DNA of 64,000 bases from Duncaniella dubosii (GTDB lineage Bacteria > Bacteroidota > Bacteroidia > Bacteroidales > Muribaculaceae), in assembly GCF_004803915.1 (NCBI RefSeq), contig NZ_CP039396.1, positions 1,364,001 to 1,428,000 on the forward strand, in the 5' to 3' direction. The notes below the pieces were generated by a model. The model was not told where the DNA came from. It searched no databases and saw nothing but the letters and a program-made list of their open reading frames with translations. This document shows, piece by piece, positions 1 to 7,345 of the stretch (the first letter of the stretch is position 1; each line of letters begins with the position of its first letter). Both the position numbers and the translations under genes were made by a program.

Positions 1-243
1 CGGTGTGAGTATGTTTACGGCGCGTTTCATAGTCCGCGCTGTCTTTACAACCTGTGGCAAAAACATCTTTCCTTCACCGAACAGATGGCCGACGTGGTTC
101 ATGCCTTCCATCAGCGGACCATCGATTATACTCACAGGATCATCGTATTTTTCGAGCGCTTCTGCAAGGTCTTCTTCGAGATATTCGTGGATGCCTTTGA
201 CGAGCGCATGTGTGAGACGCTCCCGACCGGTTGTTTCCTCCAT
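1..243 (-). pseudogene. metH: methionine synthase MetH, downstream fragment (runs off window)
   Basis: This is the continuation of metH in the frame shifted by one base from the upstream part. From an ATG at 243 it reads [20 protein letters not shown] and goes on through [12 protein letters not shown] and [18 protein letters not shown], which is the four-helix cap of the cobalamin-binding module that follows the pterin domain in MetH. The gene runs off the left edge, so the cobalamin and activation domains are not visible. The in-frame ATG could in principle restart translation and make a split enzyme, but the homology continues across the junction, so a one-base loss at the G doublets at 237-241 is the simpler reading. 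Confidence 0.8.
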
Positions 244-2204
244 GATTCTTCTTTCCGGCTTTCGGTCGCTGGAATCTGAGTCTGATTATCCTTGTCGCGG
301 AGCATCTGCTGGGCGTACTCGATAAGTTCGTCGGCTGCATCTTCACGGCGGTAGAGCACAACATCTTCTAGCAGTGTGCGTAATTCCGGGTCAATATCGT
401 TGTATGTGACAGAGGTTGAAGGATTGACAATCGCCATATCCATCCCGGCCGCTATCGCATGGTAGAGGAAAACGGCGTGCATGGCTTCACGCAGGTAATT
501 GTTGCCACGGAACGAGAACGAGAGGTTGCTCACTCCGCCGCTCACTTTAGCTCCGGGAAGATTTGTCTTTATCCAGTTTACGGCGCGTATGAAATCAAGT
601 CCGTAGCGGTCATGTTCCTTGATGCCGGTGGCGATAGCGAGAATGTTAGGGTCGAATATTATGTCTTCAGGGTCGAATCCGATCCGTTCGGTAAGGAGTC
701 TGTAGGCCCTTTCGCAGACTGCTGTCTTGCGTTCGAAGGTGTCGGCCTGGCCTTCTTCGTCGAAAGCCATTACTACGGCCGCCGCACCAAGTTCCATTAT
801 GCGTCCGGCATGTGAAAGGAAGCGTTGCTCGCCTTCTTTCAGAGAGATAGAGTTGACTATTGATTTTCCTTGAACGCATTTGAGTGCCGATTCAATGACT
901 TCCCATTTTGAGGAATCGATCATTATGGGTACCCGGGCTATATCAGGCTCGGCTGAGATGAGATTGAGAAATCCGCACATTTCCTTCCGGGCATCCATCA
1001 TGCCGTCGTCCATGTTTATGTCGATAATCTGCGCTCCGTCTTCGACCTGTTTGCGGGCGATGGTAATTGCTTCGTCAAGATTACCCTCCTTGATGAGTCG
1101 CAGGAATTTGCGCGAGCCTGCGACATTGCAGCGCTCACCGACGTTGACAAAGAGCGAGTCGGGAGTGATGTCGAGAGATTCAAGTCCTGAAAGATGGAGA
1201 CCTTGTATGGACTGTGGAATCCGGCGGGGAGTGTGGGCTGAGGCTTCTTTGGCCAGAGCGGCGATGTGGGCCGGAGTAGTTCCGCAGCAGCCACCGACGA
1301 TATTCAGAAGATTCCTGTTGAAGTATTCCCGCATGTGCCGTAACATCGTTTCTGGTGTCTCGTCGTAGTCTCCCATCGCATTTGGAAGTCCTGCGTTCGG
1401 GTAGCAGCTGAGCGGATAGGGTGCAATTCGGGAAAGCTCGGTGATGTGGGGTAGCATGTCCGCCGCTCCTGAAGAACAGTTGATGCCCACCGATGCGATT
1501 GAGTCGCTGTGGCTGATTGATGTAAGGAATGCTTTCAATGTCTGTCCTGAGAATGTACGTCCGTCCGGGCCTGAGATGGTAACAGAGACCATGATCGGAT
1601 ATTTTCTGCCGGCTTCATTCATGACCTGTCTGGCGGCATCGAGACCTGCTTTTAGATTGAGGGTGTCAAATACAGTCTCGAAAAGGAGTATGTCGATTCC
1701 GCCTTTGACGAGTGCTCTTATCTGGCTGAGGTAAGCGTCAAACAAACCGTCGTAGGCGACTGCCCGCATTGCCGGATCGTTGACATCGGGACTCATGGAG
1801 GCAGTCTTGTTTGTCGGACCGATAGATCCGGCTACGAATATGGTCCGGCCTGTGGCGTTTTTGTGTTCATCGGCAAGCCGGCGCAGAAGTCTTGCAGCTT
1901 CGGTATTGATTTCCTCTACCAGTCCCTCCATGCCGTAATCGGCCATTGATATTGCATTGGCGTTGAAGGTGTCGGTGGAGACGATGTCTGCTCCGGCCTC
2001 GATATATTGACGTGCTATATCGGTGATTACATCCGGGCGAGTAAGTGTAAGCAGGTCGTTGTTTCCGCGCAGGTCACACGGCCAAGAGGCAAAGCGCCGG
2101 CCACGGAAGTCAGCCTCGCCAAGTCCGTAAGATTGTATCATTGTGCCTGTCGCACCGTCGAGTATTAAAATGCGCTCCTTGAGAAGCAAATTGAAGTCAT
2201 CCAC
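132..2204 (-). CDS. metH: methionine synthase MetH, upstream part (frameshifted)
   Basis: Cobalamin-dependent methionine synthase transfers a methyl group from methyltetrahydrofolate to homocysteine. Residues 1 to about 320 are the homocysteine domain: it opens with [18 protein letters not shown] and shows the zinc cysteines in VGINCSSG and [11 protein letters not shown]. Residues about 345-640 are the pterin-binding domain ([26 protein letters not shown]). True homology stops near residue 656 (SW); the last ~34 residues are out of frame, and the real sequence continues in the neighbouring frame from 243 down to the window edge. The start at 2204 fits the family N-terminus. The gene follows the SGNH esterase on the same strand after 86 bases. 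No riboswitch is obvious in that gap. Confidence 0.9.
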   Translation of the reverse strand: MDDFNLLLKERILILDGATGTMIQSYGLGEADFRGRRFASWPCDLRGNNDLLTLTRPDVITDIARQYIEAGADIVSTDTFNANAISMADYGMEGLVEEINTEAARLLRRLADEHKNATGRTIFVAGSIGPTNKTASMSPDVNDPAMRAVAYDGLFDAYLSQIRALVKGGIDILLFETVFDTLNLKAGLDAARQVMNEAGRKYPIMVSVTISGPDGRTFSGQTLKAFLTSISHSDSIASVGINCSSGAADMLPHITELSRIAPYPLSCYPNAGLPNAMGDYDETPETMLRHMREYFNRNLLNIVGGCCGTTPAHIAALAKEASAHTPRRIPQSIQGLHLSGLESLDITPDSLFVNVGERCNVAGSRKFLRLIKEGNLDEAITIARKQVEDGAQIIDINMDDGMMDARKEMCGFLNLISAEPDIARVPIMIDSSKWEVIESALKCVQGKSIVNSISLKEGEQRFLSHAGRIMELGAAAVVMAFDEEGQADTFERKTAVCERAYRLLTERIGFDPEDIIFDPNILAIATGIKEHDRYGLDFIRAVNWIKTNLPGAKVSGGVSNLSFSFRGNNYLREAMHAVFLYHAIAAGMDMAIVNPSTSVTYNDIDPELRTLLEDVVLYRREDAADELIEYAQQMLRDKDNQTQIPATESRKEESWRKQPVGSVSHMRSSKASTNISKKTLQKRSKNTMIL

Positions 2205-2290
2205 TGTGTAAAATATAATTTAATTTCGATACTTTTTGAATCTACGTTGGCTTAAAGACAGGAGCTTATGGCCGGAACCCTTTATTCTTG

Positions 2291-3370
2291 TTAGAGAAGT
2301 GTCTTAAGGAATGAGGTCAGTTCTTCTGCATTTTTTGCAGCCTGTGCCGCCGAAGGATGATAGTCTGCTCCATATCCGAGTTCACCTGTCTGTTCCGACA
2401 TATCGAACCGATAGATATTGTCGGCGTTTGCCGCAAGCTTGTCAAGTGATGCCTTGACATCCTCAAGGGCTGTCCCATGGAGCATCGGTCCTGTAAGCAA
2501 TACGATTTTGGCCTGAGGCTGGAACATGCGGAGATGTACGAGGAACTTCTTGTATGCTTCCTCGAACAGAGAAATGTCGTAGTCGTTGAGCGACGTATCG
2601 TTTGTCCCTAAATTGATACAGATTATATCGGGACGGAAGGAGGCATGATTCCAGTAGTGCGAAGGGTTATAGATGAGTGTGCGGTCATACTCGGCCGGCA
2701 TCCGCTGTTCAGGTGTCCCCTCGCGAGGTCCACCATAGCTGCGGTACATACCGATTCCTGAGCGCGCCACCACGTTAAAATCGGCATTCAGCGAACGGGC
2801 TGTCAGATAGGCATAGCTGAGGGTGTGGTTCTGCGTGTCATAACTGTAGTGTGTCTTGCCGTCAGGCGCTTCGGTGCCGTAGCCGCAAGTGATGGAGTTG
2901 CCGATAAATTCTATTTTCAGTCCGGGTCGCTCCGGCGCAGGGAGCAGCTTAGGTGAAGTGCCGGAGATTGTGAATCCACGGAATTCAGGATGTTTTTCAT
3001 ATCCTTCGATGGCATACGTCACACGTAAAGAGTGTTTGCCCTCAGCAAGTGAGTCAGCGAGGGTTATAAGTGAATCGGAATCCGTAAAATTGATTTTGAA
3101 TGGAGCGAGGGAGTCAATCTCTACCATGAATTGTCCGCTACCCGGAGAAGCCTCCATTGCAATTGACGAGCCTTCGAAGTTGAGCATGGCTGTCGTTCCG
3201 GGGTATGAGAATGTGGGAGGTAGAGAGTCGCTCCATAAAATACGTCCCATATAAAGTATCTCCGGATCTGACGGTTCGACTTTGAGCTGTTTTGAATCTG
3301 AGCAGGCGCATAGAATCAGTGCTGTGGCCGCAATTAAACTTATGTGTCGTGTTATAAAATTCAATCCCAT
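2291..3370 (-). CDS. SGNH/GDSL esterase lipoprotein, CE2-like acetylesterase
   Basis: 359 residues. The N-terminus is a lipoprotein signal ending in LCAC (Cys23), so the enzyme is expected to be membrane-anchored. Residues ~35-145 look like the beta-sandwich domain that precedes the hydrolase domain in CE2 esterases. The hydrolase domain has block I GNSITCGYG (nucleophile Ser near 158), block III NLGTNDTS and block V DYHPSAAQ (catalytic His). CE2 enzymes remove acetyl groups from xylan or mannan, so this protein could serve the xylan locus 27 kb away, but that link is inference. A good promoter lies directly upstream (3414-3444). metH follows on the same strand. Confidence 0.85.
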   Translation of the reverse strand: MGLNFITRHISLIAATALILCACSDSKQLKVEPSDPEILYMGRILWSDSLPPTFSYPGTTAMLNFEGSSIAMEASPGSGQFMVEIDSLAPFKINFTDSDSLITLADSLAEGKHSLRVTYAIEGYEKHPEFRGFTISGTSPKLLPAPERPGLKIEFIGNSITCGYGTEAPDGKTHYSYDTQNHTLSYAYLTARSLNADFNVVARSGIGMYRSYGGPREGTPEQRMPAEYDRTLIYNPSHYWNHASFRPDIICINLGTNDTSLNDYDISLFEEAYKKFLVHLRMFQPQAKIVLLTGPMLHGTALEDVKASLDKLAANADNIYRFDMSEQTGELGYGADYHPSAAQAAKNAEELTSFLKTLL

Positions 3371-3413
3371 TGGAAAATTCGTAAAATGAGAGGTTTGAGT
3401 GATATATCAGTCA

Positions 3414-3444
3414 CAAAATTACACGATTTTCCCAATCCCGCAAA
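3414..3444 (-). promoter_or_regulatory. Bacteroidetes-type promoter for the SGNH esterase
   Basis: On the minus strand TTTG (3444-3441) is followed after 19 bases by TAATTTTG (3421-3414), matching the Bacteroidetes vegetative consensus. Transcription would begin roughly 40 bases before the ATG at 3370. Confidence 0.6.
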
Positions 3445-3500
3445 AAAAGAAGCTGATTGTTGGGCAAAAGGAAGTCAAAAGCATGATTTTTTTGTCAAAC

Positions 3501-3533
3501 TTTTGGAATTCACCTGATTTTCGCTTACCTTTG
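3501..3533 (+). promoter_or_regulatory. Bacteroidetes-type promoter for rplS
   Basis: TTTTG at 3501-3505, a 20-base spacer, then TACCTTTG at 3526-3533: a textbook Bacteroidetes vegetative promoter. Transcription would start near 3540, giving a leader of about 79 bases before rplS. Confidence 0.75.
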
Positions 3534-3542
3534 CACCCGATT

Positions 3543-3584
3543 TCGCAATCTCTGGCAAGGACATGCAGCCTGCGTATATTGCGA
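3543..3584 (+). promoter_or_regulatory. structured 5' leader of rplS
   Basis: The leader contains a 7-bp stem, TCGCAAT at 3543-3549 pairing with ATTGCGA at 3578-3584, beginning almost at the predicted transcription start. Autoregulatory L19 leaders are known in several phyla; whether this belongs to one of those families cannot be decided by eye. Confidence 0.35.
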
Positions 3585-3618
3585 GTAGTGTTAACATTTT
3601 TAATATACGTATAGAAAA

Positions 3619-3978
3619 ATGGACTTAATTAAAGTTGCAGAGGAAGCATTTGCCACCGGCAAGCAGCATCCCGACTTCCAGCCCGGCGATACCATTACCG
3701 TGGCTTATCGCATCAAGGAAGGTAACAAGGAACGTATCCAGCAGTATCGCGGTGTTGTTATCCGCATCTCAGGTGACGGCGACAAGCGTCGTTTCACAGT
3801 GCGCAAGATTTCTGACAACATCGGTGTTGAACGTATCTTCCCCATCGAGTCACCCTTCATCGACTCTATTACCATCAACAAGTATGGTAAGGTACGTCGT
3901 GCCAAACTTTACTATCTCCGTGGTCTCACAGGCAAGAAAGCCCGTATCAAAGAGCGCCGCGTAGTGAAGAAGGCGTAA
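3619..3978 (+). CDS. rplS: 50S ribosomal protein L19
   Basis: 119 residues covering the full L19 length. Family features are visible: [15 protein letters not shown] near the N-terminus, QQYRGVVI in the middle and [19 protein letters not shown] sequence (here [11 protein letters not shown]) followed by [24 protein letters not shown]19 sits at the 30S-50S interface. The gene is monocistronic, with its own strong promoter and a hairpin just after the stop. The start is set by the L19 N-terminus ([11 protein letters not shown]). Confidence 0.97.
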   Translation: MDLIKVAEEAFATGKQHPDFQPGDTITVAYRIKEGNKERIQQYRGVVIRISGDGDKRRFTVRKISDNIGVERIFPIESPFIDSITINKYGKVRRAKLYYLRGLTGKKARIKERRVVKKA

Positions 3979-3997
3979 AGATATTGAATACCCGCCC

Positions 3998-4029
3998 GTC
4001 CGGGCGTCCCCCAACTCCATCGCCCGGAC
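3998..4029 (+). terminator. hairpin after rplS
   Basis: GTCCGGGCG (3998-4006) and CGCCCGGAC (4021-4029) form a 9-bp GC-rich stem 20 bases after the rplS stop. There is no T-run, so this is a weak or factor-assisted terminator or a 3' end-protecting hairpin. Confidence 0.45.
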
Positions 4030-4033
4030 ATAA

Positions 4034-4085
4034 AAAGAGCCGCATGCCCTATCATCGTGAGGTGAAAAAGCTTGTGTGGCTCTTT
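4034..4085 (-). terminator. terminator-like hairpin for the minus strand
   Basis: AAAGAGCCGCA (4034-4044) pairs with TGTGGCTCTTT (4075-4085) with one wobble. Read on the minus strand the hairpin is followed by a short T-run, which fits an end for the small membrane-protein gene at 4131-4274. Confidence 0.4.
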
Positions 4086-4130
4086 AACTTTGTATATGGC
4101 TGTAAGAAGAAATTCGAGTCTAAAATTTTT

Positions 4131-4274
4131 TCAGATCGGGGCGATAAATGCTGCTACGTCGGTATCACCAAGAAGGTCTGCAATCGTGAGCCACAGCATC
4201 AATAATATTATCAGAACAACCACCCCAATGGCAAGCCACAGTGTAGTGCCGGATTTTGTTTTTCTCTCGCTCAT
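4131..4274 (-). CDS. small single-pass membrane protein
   Basis: 47 residues starting MSERKTKSGTTLWLAIG. A short basic N-terminus is followed by one strongly hydrophobic helix (about residues 11-30) and a short acidic tail with GDTDVAAFIAP. The frame stays open upstream to 4325, but those residues are unlike a protein start and the ATG at 4274 gives the natural positive-inside topology. The function is unknown. A terminator-like hairpin lies downstream on the same strand. Short membrane proteins of this layout are common in Bacteroidales, which is the main support for calling it real. Confidence 0.5.
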   Translation of the reverse strand: MSERKTKSGTTLWLAIGVVVLIILLMLWLTIADLLGDTDVAAFIAPI

Positions 4275-4458
4275 AATAATAGTTGTTTTAGGAATTCGTT
4301 TATGGTTGGAACTGCTATCTGTCATATTAACACATTGGATGCCGTATTTGTTGAACAGAATGCTCTTTAAGCATTTTTAGCTTATGAATTGACGATTTGG
4401 GCGGCGGTCGGATGTTATTAACATAGAACGATACAGTAATAATCAACTCACGAAACAG

Positions 4459-4521
4459 CCCGCGTCACGCACGCTTCAACATAATCAGACCGAAAGGTTT
4501 TCACACCTTTCTCCACGCGGG
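4459..4521 (+). promoter_or_regulatory. nested hairpin in the leader of the DUF3943 gene
   Basis: An outer stem CCCGCGT (4459-4465) with ACGCGGG (4515-4521) encloses a perfect 7-bp hairpin GAAAGGT (4492-4498) with ACCTTTC (4505-4511). It lies 38 bases before the ATG at 4559. No T-run follows, so a role in translation control or RNA stability is more likely than termination. Confidence 0.35.
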
Positions 4522-4558
4522 ATTAATCGTCAATCGTATAATATAAACTATTTATGTT

Positions 4559-5530
4559 ATGGGAACGAGAGAAATACACACACGATGCCTTGCAGCGTTT
4601 TTCACCTGTTGTATGGCACTCGCTTTCGCAGAGCCGACAGCAGCACAGATGATGGCTGACACGATTGAAGTCAGGCATCTATCCATTGGGATTGATGAGA
4701 TAGGGCGAGAATCTCACGGCTCGGAAAATATTTACAGAAGACCGGCAGCATTTCCGCCGGTTACACCGGTAGAGGCTATCGCGGATGATGCCGGTATCCC
4801 GCTTCCGTCTGCCGATATTCCACAGCGGCACTGGAGCATCTATATGGAACCTTATTCACGGCATGGCGGTCTACATCCCGACTGGCATAGAATGTGGATT
4901 AACACAGCCGTGCTGTCGGGCGCTTTTCTCGGTACTCTGTTTGTTTTGCAATGTCTTCCTGAAGATGCCACAGCATGGAATCGAGCCGCGTATCAGAACA
5001 CCACATTCTATTCTCGATGGTATAAGAATATATTTGTAAAAAATCCGGAAATAGACCATGATAATGCCATTTTCAACTATGTTCTTCATCCCTATGCCGG
5101 GGCTGCTTATTTCATGGCCGCACGGTCGTGTGGATTCAGTTTCTGGGGATCGATGCTCTATTCGGCCCTTATTTCGACAGTAGGGTGGGAGTTTGGTGTC
5201 GAGGCATGTATGGAACGACCCTCGTATCAGGATATAATCATCACACCGGTTGTCGGGAGTATTCTCGGAGAACTGTTCTATAAATGCAAGCGTCATATCG
5301 TAGAGCATGATTATACTCTGTGGGGGTCGCGGATTATGGGTAATATTGTTGTTTTTCTTGTAGATCCTGTCAACGAGGTGGTCAACTTATTCCGTGGCAG
5401 CTACGAGCGTAAATCCCATCTCGGGACTGATAACCCTTCTGTCATACGCGAACGGCCGCTTGTCACATCGACGCTCACCCCTGCCCTTGTCGGTGGCGCA
5501 CCCGGTTTCACTCTTACATGTACGTTCTGA
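4559..5530 (+). CDS. DUF3943 family membrane protein
   Basis: 323 residues with an N-terminal signal-like segment (CLAAFFTCCMALAFAEPTAAQ). The body matches DUF3943: HDNAIFNYVLHPYAGAAYF, then S.GWEFGVEACMERPSYQDIIITP and GSILGELFYK. At least two hydrophobic stretches (about 113-130 and 190-215) suggest membrane association. The biochemical role of DUF3943 proteins is not known. A second ATG five bases upstream at 4554 is out of frame. The gene stands alone with a structured leader in front. Confidence 0.75.
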   Translation: MGTREIHTRCLAAFFTCCMALAFAEPTAAQMMADTIEVRHLSIGIDEIGRESHGSENIYRRPAAFPPVTPVEAIADDAGIPLPSADIPQRHWSIYMEPYSRHGGLHPDWHRMWINTAVLSGAFLGTLFVLQCLPEDATAWNRAAYQNTTFYSRWYKNIFVKNPEIDHDNAIFNYVLHPYAGAAYFMAARSCGFSFWGSMLYSALISTVGWEFGVEACMERPSYQDIIITPVVGSILGELFYKCKRHIVEHDYTLWGSRIMGNIVVFLVDPVNEVVNLFRGSYERKSHLGTDNPSVIRERPLVTSTLTPALVGGAPGFTLTCTF

Positions 5531-5663
5531 TCGATCGGGTTAATGCTGTCGATGTCAGTCAGAAACTTGGAATATAATACCGTAGCGCCTCTTAATTGGG
5601 AAAATTCCATGTAAATTTACCAAGGAAGGTTGAAAAAGCCGTGGTAATATCGGGAATTTTGAG

Positions 5664-5671
5664 TAACTTTG
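5664..5671 (+). promoter_or_regulatory. -7 promoter element of hpt
   Basis: TAACTTTG matches the Bacteroidetes TAnnTTTG element; no clear upstream TTG at the usual distance. It lies inside the longest possible open frame (start 5596) and so argues for the later start codon at 5695. Confidence 0.5.
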
Positions 5672-5694
5672 CGCAAAATTTTTTGTTCGGAACC

Positions 5695-6240
5695 ATGAAA
5701 CGTAAATGCTATCAGGGGATGAATTTTCGTCCCTACATTTCAAATTCCCAGATACAAGAGCGCATAGGTGTGCTTGCCAAGTCGATATGTGACGAGTATG
5801 CCGAGCGTAATCCGCTGTTTATCTGTGTCCTTAACGGCGCAGCTCCATTTGCCGTGGATTTATTTCGTGCGTGTGAGGACATTGATGCCGAGCTGACTTT
5901 CGTAAGGCTGAAAAGCTACGATGGGATGGGGTCGACCGGCGTGGTCAAACAGGTGATGGGTCTGAGCGAGAATCTTGCAGGCCGACATATAATCCTTGTG
6001 GAAGATATAATCGACACCGGCAATACTATGGTGAAGCTTCTTGCCGACCTTGAAGCCCACAACCCTGCATCACTCCGGATTGCAACGCTTTTGTTTAAGC
6101 CGGAGGCGCTTCAACATTCCGAACTAAAGCCTGACTATGTAGGCTTTGAAATCCCAAAGAAATTCATCATCGGTTACGGTCTCGATATTGACGGCCTCGC
6201 CCGTAACCTTAATGACATATATATCCTCGATGAAGATTGA
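5695..6240 (+). CDS. hpt: hypoxanthine phosphoribosyltransferase
   Basis: 181 residues from the ATG at 5695. The PRPP-binding loop VEDIIDTGNT (about residues 102-111) and the flexible-loop region LKSYDGMGSTG (72-82) identify a type I purine phosphoribosyltransferase that salvages hypoxanthine (and guanine) to IMP/GMP. An upstream start at 5596 would add 33 residues with no family counterpart and would place the -7 element inside the gene, so the shorter start is preferred. adk follows after 91 bases on the same strand, giving a small purine/adenylate pair. Confidence 0.93.
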   Translation: MKRKCYQGMNFRPYISNSQIQERIGVLAKSICDEYAERNPLFICVLNGAAPFAVDLFRACEDIDAELTFVRLKSYDGMGSTGVVKQVMGLSENLAGRHIILVEDIIDTGNTMVKLLADLEAHNPASLRIATLLFKPEALQHSELKPDYVGFEIPKKFIIGYGLDIDGLARNLNDIYILDED

Positions 6241-6331
6241 GGTCACGGTTTCGACACATAATTCAGTCAGTTGGTGTGGCTGCCCTGTGTAGAGTGGCCG
6301 GCACCCAGCTTAAATAAAATAGGATAACGGA

Positions 6332-6922
6332 ATGTTTAATCTTGTAATTTTCGGTGCTCCCGGAAGCGGGAAAGGCACCCAAAGTCAAAAACTTATCGAC
6401 CGCTACGGTCTTACTCACATTTCAACCGGCGATGTGCTTCGTTCGCAAATTGCAGCCGGAACAGAACTTGGCAAGATTGCCGACAGCTACATATCGAAAG
6501 GATGCCTGATTCCTGATGAACTCATGGTCGATATTCTGGCTCAGGAGATCGACCGTCTTCGTCCCACTTCAAACGGTTTTATTTTTGATGGATTTCCACG
6601 TACAATCCCTCAGGCCGAGGCTCTGAAAAAGATGCTTGAGCAGAGAGGCGAAGAGGTCCATTCGGTAATCGGCCTCGAAGTCGCAGACGAGGAGCTGATG
6701 GAACGTCTCATCAAGCGCGGCGAGCAGAGCGGCCGTTCCGACGACAATCCTGAAACAATCGGTAACCGCCTGAAAGTATATCATTCCACTACTTCGCCTC
6801 TGCGTGACTACTATACAAAGGAAGGCAAGTATACTCCAATTCACGGGGAGGGACATGTGGACGAAATCTTCAACAATATCGTCAATGCCATTGATGGTAG
6901 CCCCTGTGTGAAGGCTATCTGA
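6332..6922 (+). CDS. adk: adenylate kinase
   Basis: 196 residues. The Walker A loop GAPGSGKGT occupies residues 8-16, followed by the AMP-binding ISTGDVLRSQI and FDGFPRTIPQAE motifs and a short LID region (RGEQSGRSDDNPETI). The LID lacks the long zinc-type insert, typical of short bacterial adenylate kinases and matching Bacteroidetes forms. The enzyme interconverts ATP, ADP and AMP in the cytoplasm. xseB follows 50 bases downstream and is probably co-transcribed. Confidence 0.96.
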   Translation: MFNLVIFGAPGSGKGTQSQKLIDRYGLTHISTGDVLRSQIAAGTELGKIADSYISKGCLIPDELMVDILAQEIDRLRPTSNGFIFDGFPRTIPQAEALKKMLEQRGEEVHSVIGLEVADEELMERLIKRGEQSGRSDDNPETIGNRLKVYHSTTSPLRDYYTKEGKYTPIHGEGHVDEIFNNIVNAIDGSPCVKAI

Positions 6923-6972
6923 TTCTCCCTGTAATCACTGACAACTAAAATCTCATAAAAACTCAACTCTCC

Positions 6973-7203
6973 ATGATGGATTTTAAACCTATCAGCGAGC
7001 TCACTTATGCCCAAAGCGTAAGTGAGCTCGAAAGTATTTTAAGAATGATGCAGAGCGACACCTGCGATATAGATCATCTTGCGGCCTATACCCGCCGTGC
7101 GACGGAGTTGCTGAAGGCATGCCGCACGCGTCTTACCACGACCGAAGAGGAGCTTCGCGATATTCTTGCGTCGCTTGGAAATGAAGTGGCCCGTAATTCA
7201 TAA
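6973..7203 (+). CDS. xseB: exodeoxyribonuclease VII small subunit
   Basis: 76 residues, the usual XseB size. The pattern YAQSVSELESILRMMQS then AYTRRATELLKACRTRLTTTEEEL fits the two-helix XseB fold that binds the C-terminal helices of XseA. xseA is not in the window. The second codon is also ATG, so the start could be 6976. The 5' end of the coding sequence contains a near-perfect 15-bp hairpin (6996-7030), which is unusual inside a gene and may affect translation. Confidence 0.88.
   Translation: MMDFKPISELTYAQSVSELESILRMMQSDTCDIDHLAAYTRRATELLKACRTRLTTTEEELRDILASLGNEVARNS
6996..7030 (+). repeat. 15-bp inverted repeat inside xseB
   Basis: CGAGCTCACTTA (6996-7007) is exactly complementary to TAAGTGAGCTCG (7019-7030). 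Three more pairs (one G-T wobble) extend the stem inward, leaving a 5-base loop at 7011-7015. It covers codons 8-20 of xseB, encoding two copies of Ser-Glu-Leu. Confidence 0.85.
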
Positions 7204-7345
7204 ACATAAGTTTTTCTTACATGTCGGATCCTCTATGTTTAACATAAAGAGTAAATCGGAAAGTAACCGGAGGATAATAGTATTACCGAATTTTTCCTGT
7301 CATTTTTAACAGACATAAAAAATACCAAAACATATTATATTAAAC

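Noticed and set aside
3405..3421. GTCACAAAAT on the plus strand, similar to the ECF motif
   Set aside because: Part of the minus-strand vegetative promoter; no TGTCA at the right distance.
4085..4092. TAACTTTG, a -7-like element on the plus strand
   Set aside because: No TTG at the right distance and no plus-strand gene for 470 bases.
5596..5694. Upstream extension of hpt
   Set aside because: Contains the promoter element and adds residues not found in the family.
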